Assembly (NCBI GenBank): GCA_902465115.1
Contig: CABQMC010000032.1
Coordinates: 1-11,543 of the forward strand
Source of the DNA: an uncultured Collinsella sp.
GTDB taxonomy: Bacteria > Actinomycetota > Coriobacteriia > Coriobacteriales > Coriobacteriaceae
DNA length: 11,543 nucleotides
Direction: 5' to 3'
The notes under the pieces are model-generated. The model was given only the letters and a program-made list of their open reading frames with translations, ran no database searches and had not been told where the DNA came from. Both the position numbers and the translations under genes were made by a program. Below are positions 1 through 7,098 of this stretch, piece after piece. Each line of letters starts with the position of its first letter. Position 1 is the first letter of the stretch.

Positions 1-509
1 GGTCGCTGTTTCTCTCGGCGCTTTACGAGTTTGGCATCAATGTAGTCTTTATCGCACTGGCTGCCGAAGCCGTGCTGCTTCTTTTGCGCGTGCCGCTCAA
101 GCGCGACCTGAACGGCGACGGCATTGTGACCGCCAAGGAAAACGCCGAGGTCAACGAGCTGTCACGCAAAGTGCGCCGCCGCATCATCGTGGGAACGGTC
201 ATCTTTGCCATCCCCTGCATCGTTATGACCGCAGGCTCCATTGGATCGGCGCAGGCCGGCGTGCAGGACGGCTACGGCGTCACCGAGACCACGCGCGAGC
301 TTGCCGCGGTGCTGCCGGGCTTTAAGGATTACACCGTCGCCGTCGAGACCTCGGCCACCGAAGGGGACGAAGAAGGCATCGTCGAGCGCGAAATCGTCGC
401 CCATGTGACGACAGGCGAGGCGCTTGGGGCGCACGACCGCCGTGTCGCCCGCAAACTCATCGACCTCAATGTGCCCGAGCTCGATCGTGTGGAGTTTGAC
501 GTAAAGTGA
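1..509 (+). CDS. DUF389-type integral membrane protein, C-terminal part (5' end outside window)
   Basis: The open frame starts before the window (first full codon at base 3) and ends with TGA at 507-509, leaving 168 residues. The first ~29 residues form a hydrophobic segment with the pattern LYEFGINVVFIALAAE, which resembles the last membrane helix region of DUF389 proteins (a small aromatic residue, then an IN-VFIA core). A charged loop follows, then a second membrane helix (about GTVIFAIPCIVMTAGSI), then a soluble alpha/beta tail of ~90 residues rich in Glu, Asp and Val. The loop holds a 12-residue EF-hand-like calcium loop, DLNGDGIVTAKE (bases 105-140), with D, N, D, G and E at the expected positions. 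DUF389 proteins have no well-defined function. The family call rests on pattern similarity only; another polytopic membrane family is possible. The gene converges on the sulfotransferase remnant. Confidence 0.6.
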   Translation, partial: SLFLSALYEFGINVVFIALAAEAVLLLLRVPLKRDLNGDGIVTAKENAEVNELSRKVRRRIIVGTVIFAIPCIVMTAGSIGSAQAGVQDGYGVTETTRELAAVLPGFKDYTVAVETSATEGDEEGIVEREIVAHVTTGEALGAHDRRVARKLIDLNVPELDRVEFDVK

Positions 510-576
510 TGCGGGACGCGAGGTGGGCCCGGCACGAGAGCGCAGCCGCGGGGCGCAGGCACAGCCAAGCGCAGCG

Positions 577-1086
577 CTACAGCTCGTACTTGTACACGCG
601 GTAGATGTACTTCTCGGCTTCCATCTCGTAGGTGGCGATGGGCAGTCCATAGCGATCGTACTCGGTAAAGGTCTTGGCCTGGCCCGATGCCACGAGCATA
701 CTATCTGAATCGCCGACGCGCTGTGCACTGCTTACGTAGCCCGAGAACGGCACTGCGACCTGGTCCTCGAGCTCGTAGGTGCGCGCGTTCTCGTCCACCG
801 TAAAGATGCGCCCAAACGAATGCGTTCCCTTGCTGTAGTCGGTCACCACCGCGGCGCCCAGCTGGCCCCAGTCGAACTTGGGATAGCTCTCGGCCGCGCC
901 AAAGTTGTTGTCGTACAGCAGTACCTGGTAGCGACCGGTTGTTACCGTATCGTCGTTTGGCAGATAGGTCACACTGTGCTGGCCCGCATTGAGCGAAAAA
1001 TCGCCTTGGGCCTGCAGCAACTTGTCCTCAAAGCCCGAACCGGCCCAAAAATCGGACAAGCCCACGGAAGGCTGTAGCAAGGTCAT
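577..1086 (-). pseudogene. 5'-truncated aryl-sulfate sulfotransferase remnant
   Basis: The frame codes for 169 residues that look like the C-terminal blades of an arylsulfotransferase (ASST, PF05935-like) propeller. Seen directly are the segment AGQHSVTYLPN, a following YQVLLYDNN strand, a repeated YELEDQVAVPFSGYVSSAQ pattern and a terminal IYRVYKYEL. Family members are usually about 500-600 residues, so roughly two thirds is missing, including most of the propeller and any signal peptide. A TAA lies immediately upstream of the ATG in the same frame, and only 85 bases separate that ATG from the stop of the next gene, so the N-terminal coding part is not nearby in another frame. No convincing Shine-Dalgarno sequence precedes the ATG. 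Full-length ASST moves sulfate from one phenolic ester to another phenol; this fragment is unlikely to do so. It could be read as a small intact CDS, but a deletion remnant is more likely. Confidence 0.65.
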
Positions 1087-1105
1087 TTACGCAACATATG
1101 TCCAG

Positions 1106-1140
1106 AAAAAGCGGGTGGTAGCCGGTACGGCTACCACCCG
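1106..1140 (-). terminator. Rho-independent terminator of the activase unit
   Basis: A perfect 13-bp inverted repeat (1112-1124 paired with 1128-1140, 3-base loop) lies 31 bases after the activase stop codon. Read on the minus strand, the stem is followed by C and then five T residues (1110-1106), the classical intrinsic-terminator layout. The plus-strand side has only TTTGT after the stem, so it may work weakly in that direction too. Confidence 0.88.
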
Positions 1141-1171
1141 TTTGTCTCATATCCAGCCCATAGCAGGCCAG

Positions 1172-4100
1172 CTACTTCTTAATGCCGTGTCCCAGACGCT
1201 TGGCGACCGATGCAACGGCCTCCTCGCTGGCCGGTCCGCAGCTCACGCAGCCATCATGGGCACGCATCTGGCCGGTGACCTCGTCCATCGCGAGCGGCGC
1301 CACCTTCTCGAGCTTAAAGCCCTTGCCAGCGCGCATGTTCTCCTTTGCCACGCTGATCATGAGCTTAATACGGTTGAGCTGGTTGACCTCAGACGCACCG
1401 GGGTCGTAGTCCACTGCAACGATGTTGCTCTCGGGGTGCTGACGGCGCAGCTCCTTGATCACGGCCTTGCCCACCACGTGGTTGGGCAGGCACGCGAAGG
1501 GCTGCGTGCAGATGATGTTGGGCGCACCGTGGTCGATCAGGTCGAGCATCTCGGCCGTGAGCAGCCAGCCCTCGCCCATGTTGTTGCACACCGAAAGCAC
1601 TGTGCGGGCCTTGTCGGCCATGGTGCCGATGCGCTCGGGAGCCTCAAAGCGGCGGGACCTTTCGAGCATCTCCTCCACCGGCGTACGCATCCAGTCCACG
1701 AGTTTGATGAGCGCCTGCATACCAGCGCGCGTAGTGGCAGAGCTTCCCAGCTCGTCCTTCTGCAGCTCCGCGTTGCTCATGGAGTACAGGAAGAAGTCGA
1801 GCAGACCCGGCACCACGGCCTCGCAGCCCTCGCGCTCGATCACGTCGACCACATGGTTGTTGGCCGTAGGGTGGAACTTGACCAGGATCTCGCCGACCAC
1901 ACCCACGCGCGGCTTGGTGCCCTCGCCCACGAGCGGCATGGTGTCGAACGCGCGGATGGCTTCGCGGCACAGCTTGGTGTAGTTGTGCCTGTTGAACTTA
2001 GGCGCCAGCTTGCGGGCACGCGCCATGTATTCCTCGTAGAGTGCGTTGGCAGCACCGGGCGTGGCCTCGTACGGGCGGCAACGGTAGAGCATCTGCATCA
2101 TCACGTCGCCAAAGAGCACCGCGTAGACCGCCTGCTTAAGCAGCGCCGGCGTAACCTTAAAGCCGGGGTTGTCCTCGCCCAGCGCCACGGCCGAAAGCGA
2201 GATTACCGGAATCTCGGGGTGGCCGCTCTCGCGCAGCGCCTTGCGGATGAGCGCGATGTAGTTAGTGGCACGGCAGCCGCCGCCGGTCTGGCTGATGACC
2301 ACAGCCGTCTTGGACAGGTCGTACCGACCGCTCTCGATGGCCTCCATGATCTGGCCCGTCACCAGGATCGACGGATAGCAGATGTCGTTGTTCACGTAGC
2401 GCAGGCCGGCCTCGACGGCATCGTGGTCAGTCGAGGGCAGCAGCTCCAGGTTGTAGCCGGCACCGCGGAATACCTCTTTGACCAGGTCAAAGTGGATCGG
2501 CGCCATCTGCGGGCACAGGATGGTATAGCCCTCCTCGCGCATCTGCTCGGTAAAGGGCACCTTGGGCCACGCGGTCGAAGCACTCTCGCGCTGCGCCTCG
2601 AACGTGTACTTGCGGCTCGCAAACGCGGGGGCATCCGTAGAGGGCGCCACCGGCGCGGCGTCGCCTTGCTCGTAAGTCTCGCCCGCGGCCGTGGCCTCGG
2701 CCAGGCGTTCGGCCTCCTGGTCCTTAAGCGCGGCCATGAGCGAGCGGATGCGAATGCGCGCGGCACCCAGGTTGGATACCTCGTCGATCTTGAGCACGGT
2801 GTAGATCTTGCCGCTGGCTTCCAGAATCTCCTGCACCTGGTCGGTGGTCAGGGCGTCCAGGCCGCAGCCGAAGGAGTTGAGCTGGATCAGGTCCAGGTCG
2901 TTGCGCATCGTCACAAAACGGGCGACGGCGTACAGGCGGCTGTGGTACATCCACTGGTCGACGACGCGAATCGGACGCTCGGGCTTCACCAGGTGCGCAA
3001 GCGAATCCTCGGTAAAGACCGCAAAGCCAAAGCTCGAGATAAGCTCGGGCAGGGCGTGATTGATCTCGGGGTCGTTATGGTAAGGACGGCCGGCGAGTAC
3101 GATGCCGTGGCCGCCGTGGTCCTCGACCCACTTAAGGGCCTCCTCGCCCATGGTCTGGATATCCTCGTGGAAACGCGCGTCGGCCTCAAAGGCAGCGTTG
3201 ACGGCGGCATCGACCTCGGAGCGCGTGATCTTGGGACCGCGCACGCGACCGCGACCGGCTTGCGCATCGGCCACGCGGTCGACGGCGAGCACCTGGTACA
3301 GGCGGCGCTTGAGCTCGGTCTTATCGTGATAGGGCACAAACGGGTACAGGAACTCGATGTTCTGCTCGCGAATCTCGTCAATATTGAGCGCCAGCGCCGT
3401 GGGGTAGCTCATGACGATGGGGCAGTTATAGCAGTTGCCAGCGGTCGGATCCTCCTTGCGCTCCCAGCGCACGCACGGCATCCAGATAAAGTCGACATCG
3501 CGGTCGATAAGGTTCATCACATGGCCGTGGCTCATCTTGGCCGGATAGCACACGCTCTCGGACGGCATGGACTCGATGCCCGCCTGGTAGGTCTTCTTGC
3601 TCGACTGGTCGGACAGCTGCACGCTAAAGCCCAAGCGCGTAAAGAACGCATGCCAGAAGGGGTAGTTCTCGTACATGTTGAGCGCGCGCGGGATGCCGAC
3701 GGTACCACGCGGGGCCTCGTCGGGGCTCAGCACCTCGCGGTCAAAGAGCAGCTCGTTTTTCTTTTTGAAGAGGTTGGGGGCCTCGGTCTTTTGCTTTTTG
3801 TGGCCGGCGCCCTTCTCGCAGCGGTTGCCGGTAATGAAGCGCCTGCCGCCGCCAAAGTCGTTGACGGTGAGTTGGCAGTTGTTGGAGCAGCGACCGCAGC
3901 GGACATGCTTTTGCGTCACGGTAAGGTGCGCGATGTCCTCAGCCGAAAGGATGGTCGAGGTGCCATCGGCACCGGCGCGATCGCGGGCGAGCAGGGCCGC
4001 ACCATAGGCGCCCATGCAGCCGGCGATGTCGGGACGCACGGCATGAACGCCGGTGAGCTGCTCAAACGCGCGCAGCGTGGCATCGGACATAAAGGTGCCG

Positions 4101-5893
4101 CCCTGAACGATCACCTGGCTGCCGATCTCCTTGGGGTCGCGCAGCTTAATGACCTTGAACAAGGCGTTCTTGATGACGGAATAGGACAGGCCGGCCGCAA
4201 TGTCGCCCACCGTGGCGCCTTCCTTTTGCGCCTGCTTGACGCGCGAGTTCATAAAGACCGTGCAGCGACTGCCCAGGTCGACCGGGGCCTTGGCATGGAT
4301 GGCGGCGTCGGCGAACGCGCGCACGTCCATGTTCATAGAGACGGCGAAGCTCTCGATAAAGCTACCGCAACCCGACGAGCAGGCCTCGTTGAGCATGATG
4401 TGCTCGATAACGCCGTCCTTGACGCGCAGGCACTTCATGTCCTGGCCGCCGATGTCCAGAATGAACTCCACGCCGGGCAGGAATGCCTTGGCGCCACGCA
4501 GGTGCGCGACGGTCTCGATCTCGCCGGAGTCGGCCTTGAGGGCCTCGATGAGCAGCGCCTCGCCGTAGCCCGTGGTGGTCACGTGGCCGATGGTGCAGCC
4601 TGCAGGGATATGGTTGTAGAAATCGGCCATGATGACCTTGGCCGTGCCCAGGATGTCGCCGTTGTTGTTGCCGTACCAGGTGTGCAACAGCTGGCCGTCC
4701 TCGCCCACGAGCGCGGCCTTCATGGTGGTGGAACCGGCGTCGATGCCAATGAACACGCGGCCGGTGTAGCCGTCGAGCTTGCCCTTGGGGACGACTTCCT
4801 GGTCGTGGCGGGTTTTGAACTCGGCGAAGTCCTCGTCGGTGGCAAAGAGCGGATCCAGGCGCTCGACCTCGGCACCCTGTGTGTCACCCAGGGCATCGAT
4901 AGCCTCGATGAGCTGCGGGAACGTGCTGAGCTTGTTGGACTCATGCGCCATGGCGGCGCCGCTCGCCACAAACAGGTGAGCGTTTTGGGGCACAATGCGG
5001 TGCTCCTCGTCCAGGTTGAGCGTAAGGTAGAAGCGGTGGCGCAGCTCGGAGAGGTACTGCAGCGGGCCGCCCAGGAAGGCGACGTTGCCGCGGATGGGAC
5101 GGCCGCACGCCAGGCCCGAGATAGTCTGGGTCACGACAGCCTGGAAGATGGAGGCCGCCACGTCCTCGGGGCGGGCGCCTTCGTTGAGCAGCGGCTGGAC
5201 GTCGGTCTTGGCAAAGACGCCGCAGCGGCTGGCGATTGGATAGATGGTGGTGGCGTTGGCCGCGAGCTCGTTGAGGCCGCTGGCGTCGGTGTGCAGCAGA
5301 GTGGCCATCTGGTCGATGAACGCGCCAGTGCCGCCGGCGCAGGTGCCGTTCATGCGCTGCTCGATGCCGTTGTCGAAGTAGATGATCTTGGCGTCCTCGC
5401 CGCCCAGCTCGATGGCGACATCGGTGGCCGGGATAAGGGTCTCGACGGCACGCTTGCTGGCGATGACCTCCTGGACAAACTCCAGGTCGAGCCATTGGGA
5501 CAGCAGCAGGCCGCCCGAGCCGGTAATGGCGCAGGTCATCTGGGCCGTCGGCAGCACGGTCGCAGCACCCTCGAACAGGTCGCGAGCGCAGGCGCGGACG
5601 TCGGTGTGGTGGCGCTGGTACTTGGCATAGACGATCTGGTTGTCGTCGTTGAGCACGGCGAGCTTAACGGTGGTGGAACCCACGTCGATGCCCAAGTGCA
5701 GGTTGCCACGAGCGTTCTCGGGGTTGAAGATCGCGCCTTCGGGGGCGTGGGCGGCGGTGACGGCTACGGGCTCAGCGGCGGTGGCGGGCTCGCTAGCGAT
5801 GGACGTCTCCCCTGCCGCGTTCTTGGCCTCGGCAACCGCCTCGGCGACCTTCTCGGCAGCGGCAGTCGCGGCCTTCTGCGCGGCGTCCACCAC
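1172..5893 (-). CDS. Giant 2-hydroxyacyl-CoA dehydratase activase-like protein (BadF/BcrA ATPase, two modules, DUF2229 and HgdB-like regions)
   Basis: The frame codes for 1573 residues from a GTG at 5893, though the natural start is probably the ATG at 5949 (see the neighbouring entry). Two ASKHA-type ATPase modules are visible. Module 1 has GIDVGSTTVK at 68-77, ITGSGG near 123 and GGEDAK near 164. Module 2 has GIDAGSTTMK at 383-392, TTGYGE near 439 and IGGQDMK near 481. Each module has the two cysteines that hold the [4Fe-4S] cluster between subunits in HgdC-type activators: C185 with C224, and C505 with C544. Both pairs are 39 apart, as in HgdC, so the bridging cluster could form within one chain. 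A CxxCxxxC cluster follows at 666-673, with C692. A DUF2229-like region runs from about 730, and HgdB-like segments with CYP, NCYNCP and GGGC motifs occupy the rest. The C-terminus has CVSCGP at 1549-1554. HgdC-type activators use ATP to drive an electron into a 2-hydroxyacyl-CoA dehydratase; the substrate of this large fused form cannot be read from sequence. Residues 1-50 are a low-complexity Ala/Glu linker. The gene is the second of a unit headed by the TetR gene. Confidence 0.85.
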   Translation of the reverse strand: MVDAAQKAATAAAEKVAEAVAEAKNAAGETSIASEPATAAEPVAVTAAHAPEGAIFNPENARGNLHLGIDVGSTTVKLAVLNDDNQIVYAKYQRHHTDVRACARDLFEGAATVLPTAQMTCAITGSGGLLLSQWLDLEFVQEVIASKRAVETLIPATDVAIELGGEDAKIIYFDNGIEQRMNGTCAGGTGAFIDQMATLLHTDASGLNELAANATTIYPIASRCGVFAKTDVQPLLNEGARPEDVAASIFQAVVTQTISGLACGRPIRGNVAFLGGPLQYLSELRHRFYLTLNLDEEHRIVPQNAHLFVASGAAMAHESNKLSTFPQLIEAIDALGDTQGAEVERLDPLFATDEDFAEFKTRHDQEVVPKGKLDGYTGRVFIGIDAGSTTMKAALVGEDGQLLHTWYGNNNGDILGTAKVIMADFYNHIPAGCTIGHVTTTGYGEALLIEALKADSGEIETVAHLRGAKAFLPGVEFILDIGGQDMKCLRVKDGVIEHIMLNEACSSGCGSFIESFAVSMNMDVRAFADAAIHAKAPVDLGSRCTVFMNSRVKQAQKEGATVGDIAAGLSYSVIKNALFKVIKLRDPKEIGSQVIVQGGTFMSDATLRAFEQLTGVHAVRPDIAGCMGAYGAALLARDRAGADGTSTILSAEDIAHLTVTQKHVRCGRCSNNCQLTVNDFGGGRRFITGNRCEKGAGHKKQKTEAPNLFKKKNELLFDREVLSPDEAPRGTVGIPRALNMYENYPFWHAFFTRLGFSVQLSDQSSKKTYQAGIESMPSESVCYPAKMSHGHVMNLIDRDVDFIWMPCVRWERKEDPTAGNCYNCPIVMSYPTALALNIDEIREQNIEFLYPFVPYHDKTELKRRLYQVLAVDRVADAQAGRGRVRGPKITRSEVDAAVNAAFEADARFHEDIQTMGEEALKWVEDHGGHGIVLAGRPYHNDPEINHALPELISSFGFAVFTEDSLAHLVKPERPIRVVDQWMYHSRLYAVARFVTMRNDLDLIQLNSFGCGLDALTTDQVQEILEASGKIYTVLKIDEVSNLGAARIRIRSLMAALKDQEAERLAEATAAGETYEQGDAAPVAPSTDAPAFASRKYTFEAQRESASTAWPKVPFTEQMREEGYTILCPQMAPIHFDLVKEVFRGAGYNLELLPSTDHDAVEAGLRYVNNDICYPSILVTGQIMEAIESGRYDLSKTAVVISQTGGGCRATNYIALIRKALRESGHPEIPVISLSAVALGEDNPGFKVTPALLKQAVYAVLFGDVMMQMLYRCRPYEATPGAANALYEEYMARARKLAPKFNRHNYTKLCREAIRAFDTMPLVGEGTKPRVGVVGEILVKFHPTANNHVVDVIEREGCEAVVPGLLDFFLYSMSNAELQKDELGSSATTRAGMQALIKLVDWMRTPVEEMLERSRRFEAPERIGTMADKARTVLSVCNNMGEGWLLTAEMLDLIDHGAPNIICTQPFACLPNHVVGKAVIKELRRQHPESNIVAVDYDPGASEVNQLNRIKLMISVAKENMRAGKGFKLEKVAPLAMDEVTGQMRAHDGCVSCGPASEEAVASVAKRLGHGIKK

Positions 5894-5949
5894 GGCGGGC
5901 GTGCGGCAGCGACCACACGGTCTTTAATGCCCTCGACGAGTTTGCTCAT
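5894..5949 (-). other. True 5' end of the activase gene, out of frame by an apparent 1-base indel
   Basis: The ATG at 5949 follows an excellent Shine-Dalgarno (AAGAGGAGAG, 5 bases before the ATG) that overlaps the TetR stop codon. It opens with MSKLVEGIKDRVVAAA and then drifts into a Pro/Arg-rich nonsense frame. The sensible continuation, AVVDAAQKAATAAAEK, lies in the +1-shifted frame. The switch must fall between about 5894 and 5905, inside the run CGCCCGCCG (minus strand); adding one C there joins the two parts smoothly. The GTG at 5893 used by the long frame has no Shine-Dalgarno sequence. Either the gene carries a real frameshift or a base was lost in sequencing or assembly of this GC-rich run. 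Confidence 0.75.
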
Positions 5950-5960
5950 TGTCTCTCCTC

Positions 5961-6671
5961 TTAGTTGTTGGACTCGACGGTTGCGGTGGTGTCGACCGCG
6001 TCCTCGAGCTGCAGGTTCAATAGCTTCATGCCGTATTCCGGCACGTTGATATCGATGGGTTGGCCATACAGATCACCAGGGCGCACAAAAGCGAGCACCG
6101 TCATAATGCGCGCCATGGCCTCGGGCGATTCGGTGAGCCCGCGCTCAAACCAGCGCTGAATCATGCCGACCTCGGCGCTCACGACGTAGGTAACGTAGTA
6201 GTCAAAGAACGTGCCCAGCGCCAGGCCCAAAATGCCCGTCTGTGCACGCGGCACCACGGCCTCGCGTGCGGTATCGATGATCTTTTTAATAAAGGCGGGG
6301 TCGCCGCCCGGGCCCAGCAGCGATCCGATTAAATCGCGGTTGGCCGCAAGGTAGCGCAGCAACTCAACCGAACCGGGTGCCGGCTCGAGCTCATCGATGT
6401 TGTGATAGAGATCGGGCAGCTGAGCTGCGGTGATGAGCTCAATGCGCTCACGGATCTCGGCCAGCAAGCCGTCCTCGATTTGATTGATAAAGTCGGGGAT
6501 ATCGCGGTAGTGCGAATAGAACGTGCGGCGCGTAAGGCCAGCGCGCTCGGTGAGCGACGCGACATTAATGCGCGAAAGGTCGCCGCTTTCGGCAAGCTCG
6601 CTGGCAAGTGCCTGGCGAAGGGCACGCTGCGAGCGAAGGGACCGGCGGTCGCATTTTTCGAGCTGGGACAA
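5961..6671 (-). CDS. TetR/AcrR-family transcriptional regulator
   Basis: The gene codes for 236 residues from a TTG start. The start is chosen because AGGAGG sits 5 bases upstream (6677-6682) and no ATG or GTG with a comparable site is seen. The N-terminus carries a typical TetR helix-turn-helix: a first helix with LRSQRALRQALASELAE, then NVASLTERAGLTRRTFYSHYRDIPDF at about 36-61, where the recognition helix contains TRRTFYSHY. The C-terminal ~150 residues form an all-helical ligand and dimer domain, with a likely core near ILGLALGTFFDYYVTYVV. Its stop lies 11 bases before the activase ATG, so the two are almost certainly co-transcribed and this protein probably controls its own operon. The ligand is unknown; an acyl-CoA or a related metabolite would fit the neighbour but is a guess. 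A DNA-binding role is close to certain. Confidence 0.9.
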   Translation of the reverse strand: MSQLEKCDRRSLRSQRALRQALASELAESGDLSRINVASLTERAGLTRRTFYSHYRDIPDFINQIEDGLLAEIRERIELITAAQLPDLYHNIDELEPAPGSVELLRYLAANRDLIGSLLGPGGDPAFIKKIIDTAREAVVPRAQTGILGLALGTFFDYYVTYVVSAEVGMIQRWFERGLTESPEAMARIMTVLAFVRPGDLYGQPIDINVPEYGMKLLNLQLEDAVDTTATVESNN

Positions 6672-6760
6672 GCGTCCTCCTTGTTACTCAGTCTGTGCGC
6701 TATTGCACAGTGCGAGTATTATTGCACACCGTGTGTATCAACACGTAAAGGCAATATTTA
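6672..6760 (-). promoter_or_regulatory. Promoter and probable operator region of the TetR-activase unit
   Basis: Directly upstream of the TTG start lie two short inverted repeats: CTGTGC-6-GCACAG (6693-6710) and CACACCGTGTG (6725-6735). The motif TATTGCACA occurs twice in the same orientation (6701-6709 and 6720-6728), with starts 19 bases apart, about two helical turns. Possible minus-strand promoter elements are TTTACG and TGCAAT with 17-base spacing; other pairs can be drawn, so the start of transcription is not settled. Autoregulation by the adjacent TetR protein would fit this layout. Confidence 0.5.
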
Positions 6761-6795
6761 GGATGTGACGAAGGGGCAGCCTCTTTGTCACATCC
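6761..6795. repeat. Palindromic hairpin repeat, copy 1
   Basis: A 16-bp stem (two G-T pairs, 3-base loop CAG) runs from GGATGTGACGAAGGGG to CCTCTTTGTCACATCC. The same core, TGTGAC-AAGGG ... CCTTTGTCACA, occurs again at 7200-7228. Neither flank has a T-run, so it is not a standard intrinsic terminator. It is probably one member of a dispersed intergenic palindrome family. Confidence 0.7.
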
Positions 6796-6807
6796 AGCGA
6801 CCGCCTA

Positions 6808-6825
6808 GGTTGTGCCGGTTGTGCC
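6808..6825. repeat. Tandem 9-base repeat
   Basis: GGTTGTGCC occurs twice in tandem (6808-6816 and 6817-6825) in otherwise non-coding sequence between hairpin copy 1 and the small-RNA promoter. Its role, if any, is unknown. Confidence 0.6.
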
Positions 6826-6849
6826 AGGCTTTTAGAGCGGCATTACCGA

Positions 6850-6878
6850 TTGTCCAAAATGTCATTCGTGGGTAGAAT
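6850..6878 (+). promoter_or_regulatory. Promoter of the antisense small RNA
   Basis: TTGTCC (6850-6855) and TAGAAT (6873-6878) are separated by exactly 17 bases, the optimal spacing for the main vegetative sigma factor, with 4 of 6 and 5 of 6 consensus bases. No coding sequence follows on the plus strand. The predicted start is near 6885. Confidence 0.7.
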
Positions 6879-6884
6879 AGTGTC

Positions 6885-6967
6885 GACGGCAGCCCAAGTT
6901 CTGGAAAGCTGGGCAGCGCCGTTGCTTGGATTAAGGGGTCAACGCCTTAGCGGCGGCGACCCCTTTT
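6885..6967 (+). ncRNA. Putative ~83-nt antisense RNA (type I antitoxin)
   Basis: The region begins about 7 bases after a good promoter and ends at an intrinsic terminator. It has no start codon with a ribosome site. The RNA would fold into a 5' stem-loop (GCCCA 6892-6896 with TGGGC 6910-6914, extended by CGGC 6887-6890 with GCCG 6918-6921), a short linker and the terminator hairpin. The last ~21 bases (6947-6967) are the exact complement of the 3' end of the 41-codon gene on the other strand, and about 35 bases are complementary to its mRNA if that reaches 6933. The motif CGTTGCTTG at 6920-6928, largely in the linker, matches two further sites inside the toxin gene. Convergent overlap with a hydrophobic small-peptide gene is the layout of RNAII/Fst and RatA/TxpA. 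This is prediction from sequence only. Confidence 0.6.
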
Positions 6968-6989
6968 ACGTTGCTTCGAACGTTGCTTG
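6920..6989. repeat. Direct repeats linking the small RNA and the toxin mRNA
   Basis: CGTTGCTT occurs at 6920-6927 (in the small RNA), 6969-6976 and 6981-6988 (opposite the toxin coding region). The first and third copies agree over 9 bases (CGTTGCTTG), and the last two are 12 bases apart. A shorter match, CGTTGC, lies at 7100-7105, opposite the toxin leader. Because the two RNAs come from opposite strands, each copy gives the small RNA an extra pairing site on the toxin mRNA. Confidence 0.65.
6933..6967 (+). terminator. Intrinsic terminator of the small RNA, shared 3' end with the toxin gene
   Basis: AAGGGGTC (6933-6940) pairs with GACCCCTT (6958-6965). An inner CGCC/GGCG stem (6943-6946 with 6952-6955) lies beyond a small internal loop, and TTTT ends at 6967. 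On the minus strand the same stem is followed only by TTAATCC, so termination of the toxin mRNA there would be weaker. The toxin stop codon lies in the loop. Confidence 0.75.
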
Positions 6990-7072
6990 AGTGCCTCGGA
7001 AAGCCCGACGAGCGCTGTGAAGAACGAGACCAAAGCGGTCAGAAGTCTCACAAAATCAATCAGATCGGTCAT
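6947..7072 (-). CDS. Putative type I toxin: 41-residue hydrophobic peptide with basic tail
   Basis: ATG at 7072, TAA ending at 6947. A strong Shine-Dalgarno (GGGAGG, 8 bases before the ATG) supports translation. The peptide starts MTDLIDFVRLLTALVSFF, continues with a hydrophobic stretch to about residue 28 that could span a membrane once, and ends in a 13-residue tail with nine Lys/Arg. A single helix plus a charged C-terminal tail is typical of small membrane toxins such as Fst, TxpA and related type I toxins. No closer family is recognised from sequence. The gene has its own promoter, a LexA-like box, a hairpin that covers the Shine-Dalgarno sequence, and a convergent antisense RNA. An alternative is a small membrane-bound regulatory peptide that is not toxic. 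That it is a real gene is well supported; that it is a toxin is inference. Confidence 0.65.
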   Translation of the reverse strand: MTDLIDFVRLLTALVSFFTALVGLSEALKQRSKQRKRGRRR

Positions 7073-7080
7073 GGGCATCA

Positions 7081-7098
7081 CCTCCCATCAGATGGAGG
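7081..7098 (-). promoter_or_regulatory. Hairpin covering the toxin Shine-Dalgarno
   Basis: In the toxin leader, CCTCC (7098-7094) can pair fully with GGAGG (7085-7081), leaving an 8-base loop. The GGAGG is the Shine-Dalgarno of the 41-codon gene, so the hairpin would mask it. Structured leaders that limit translation are a known feature of type I toxin mRNAs, including fst. Confidence 0.5.

Noticed and set aside
162..728. Minus-strand frame of 188 codons spanning the DUF389 end and the sulfotransferase end
   Set aside because: It overlaps two convincing frames, is rich in Arg, His and Ala as shadows are, and has no family motif.
989..6049. A 1686-codon plus-strand open frame opposite the activase gene
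   Set aside because: It is the antisense shadow of a real high-GC gene. Its translation is rich in His, Arg, Leu and Val without any family motif, while the minus strand shows clear catalytic motifs and start signals.
6808..6989. A CRISPR-like array suggested by short repeated units
   Set aside because: The repeats are only 8-12 bases, unevenly spaced and few; no array structure or cas gene is present.
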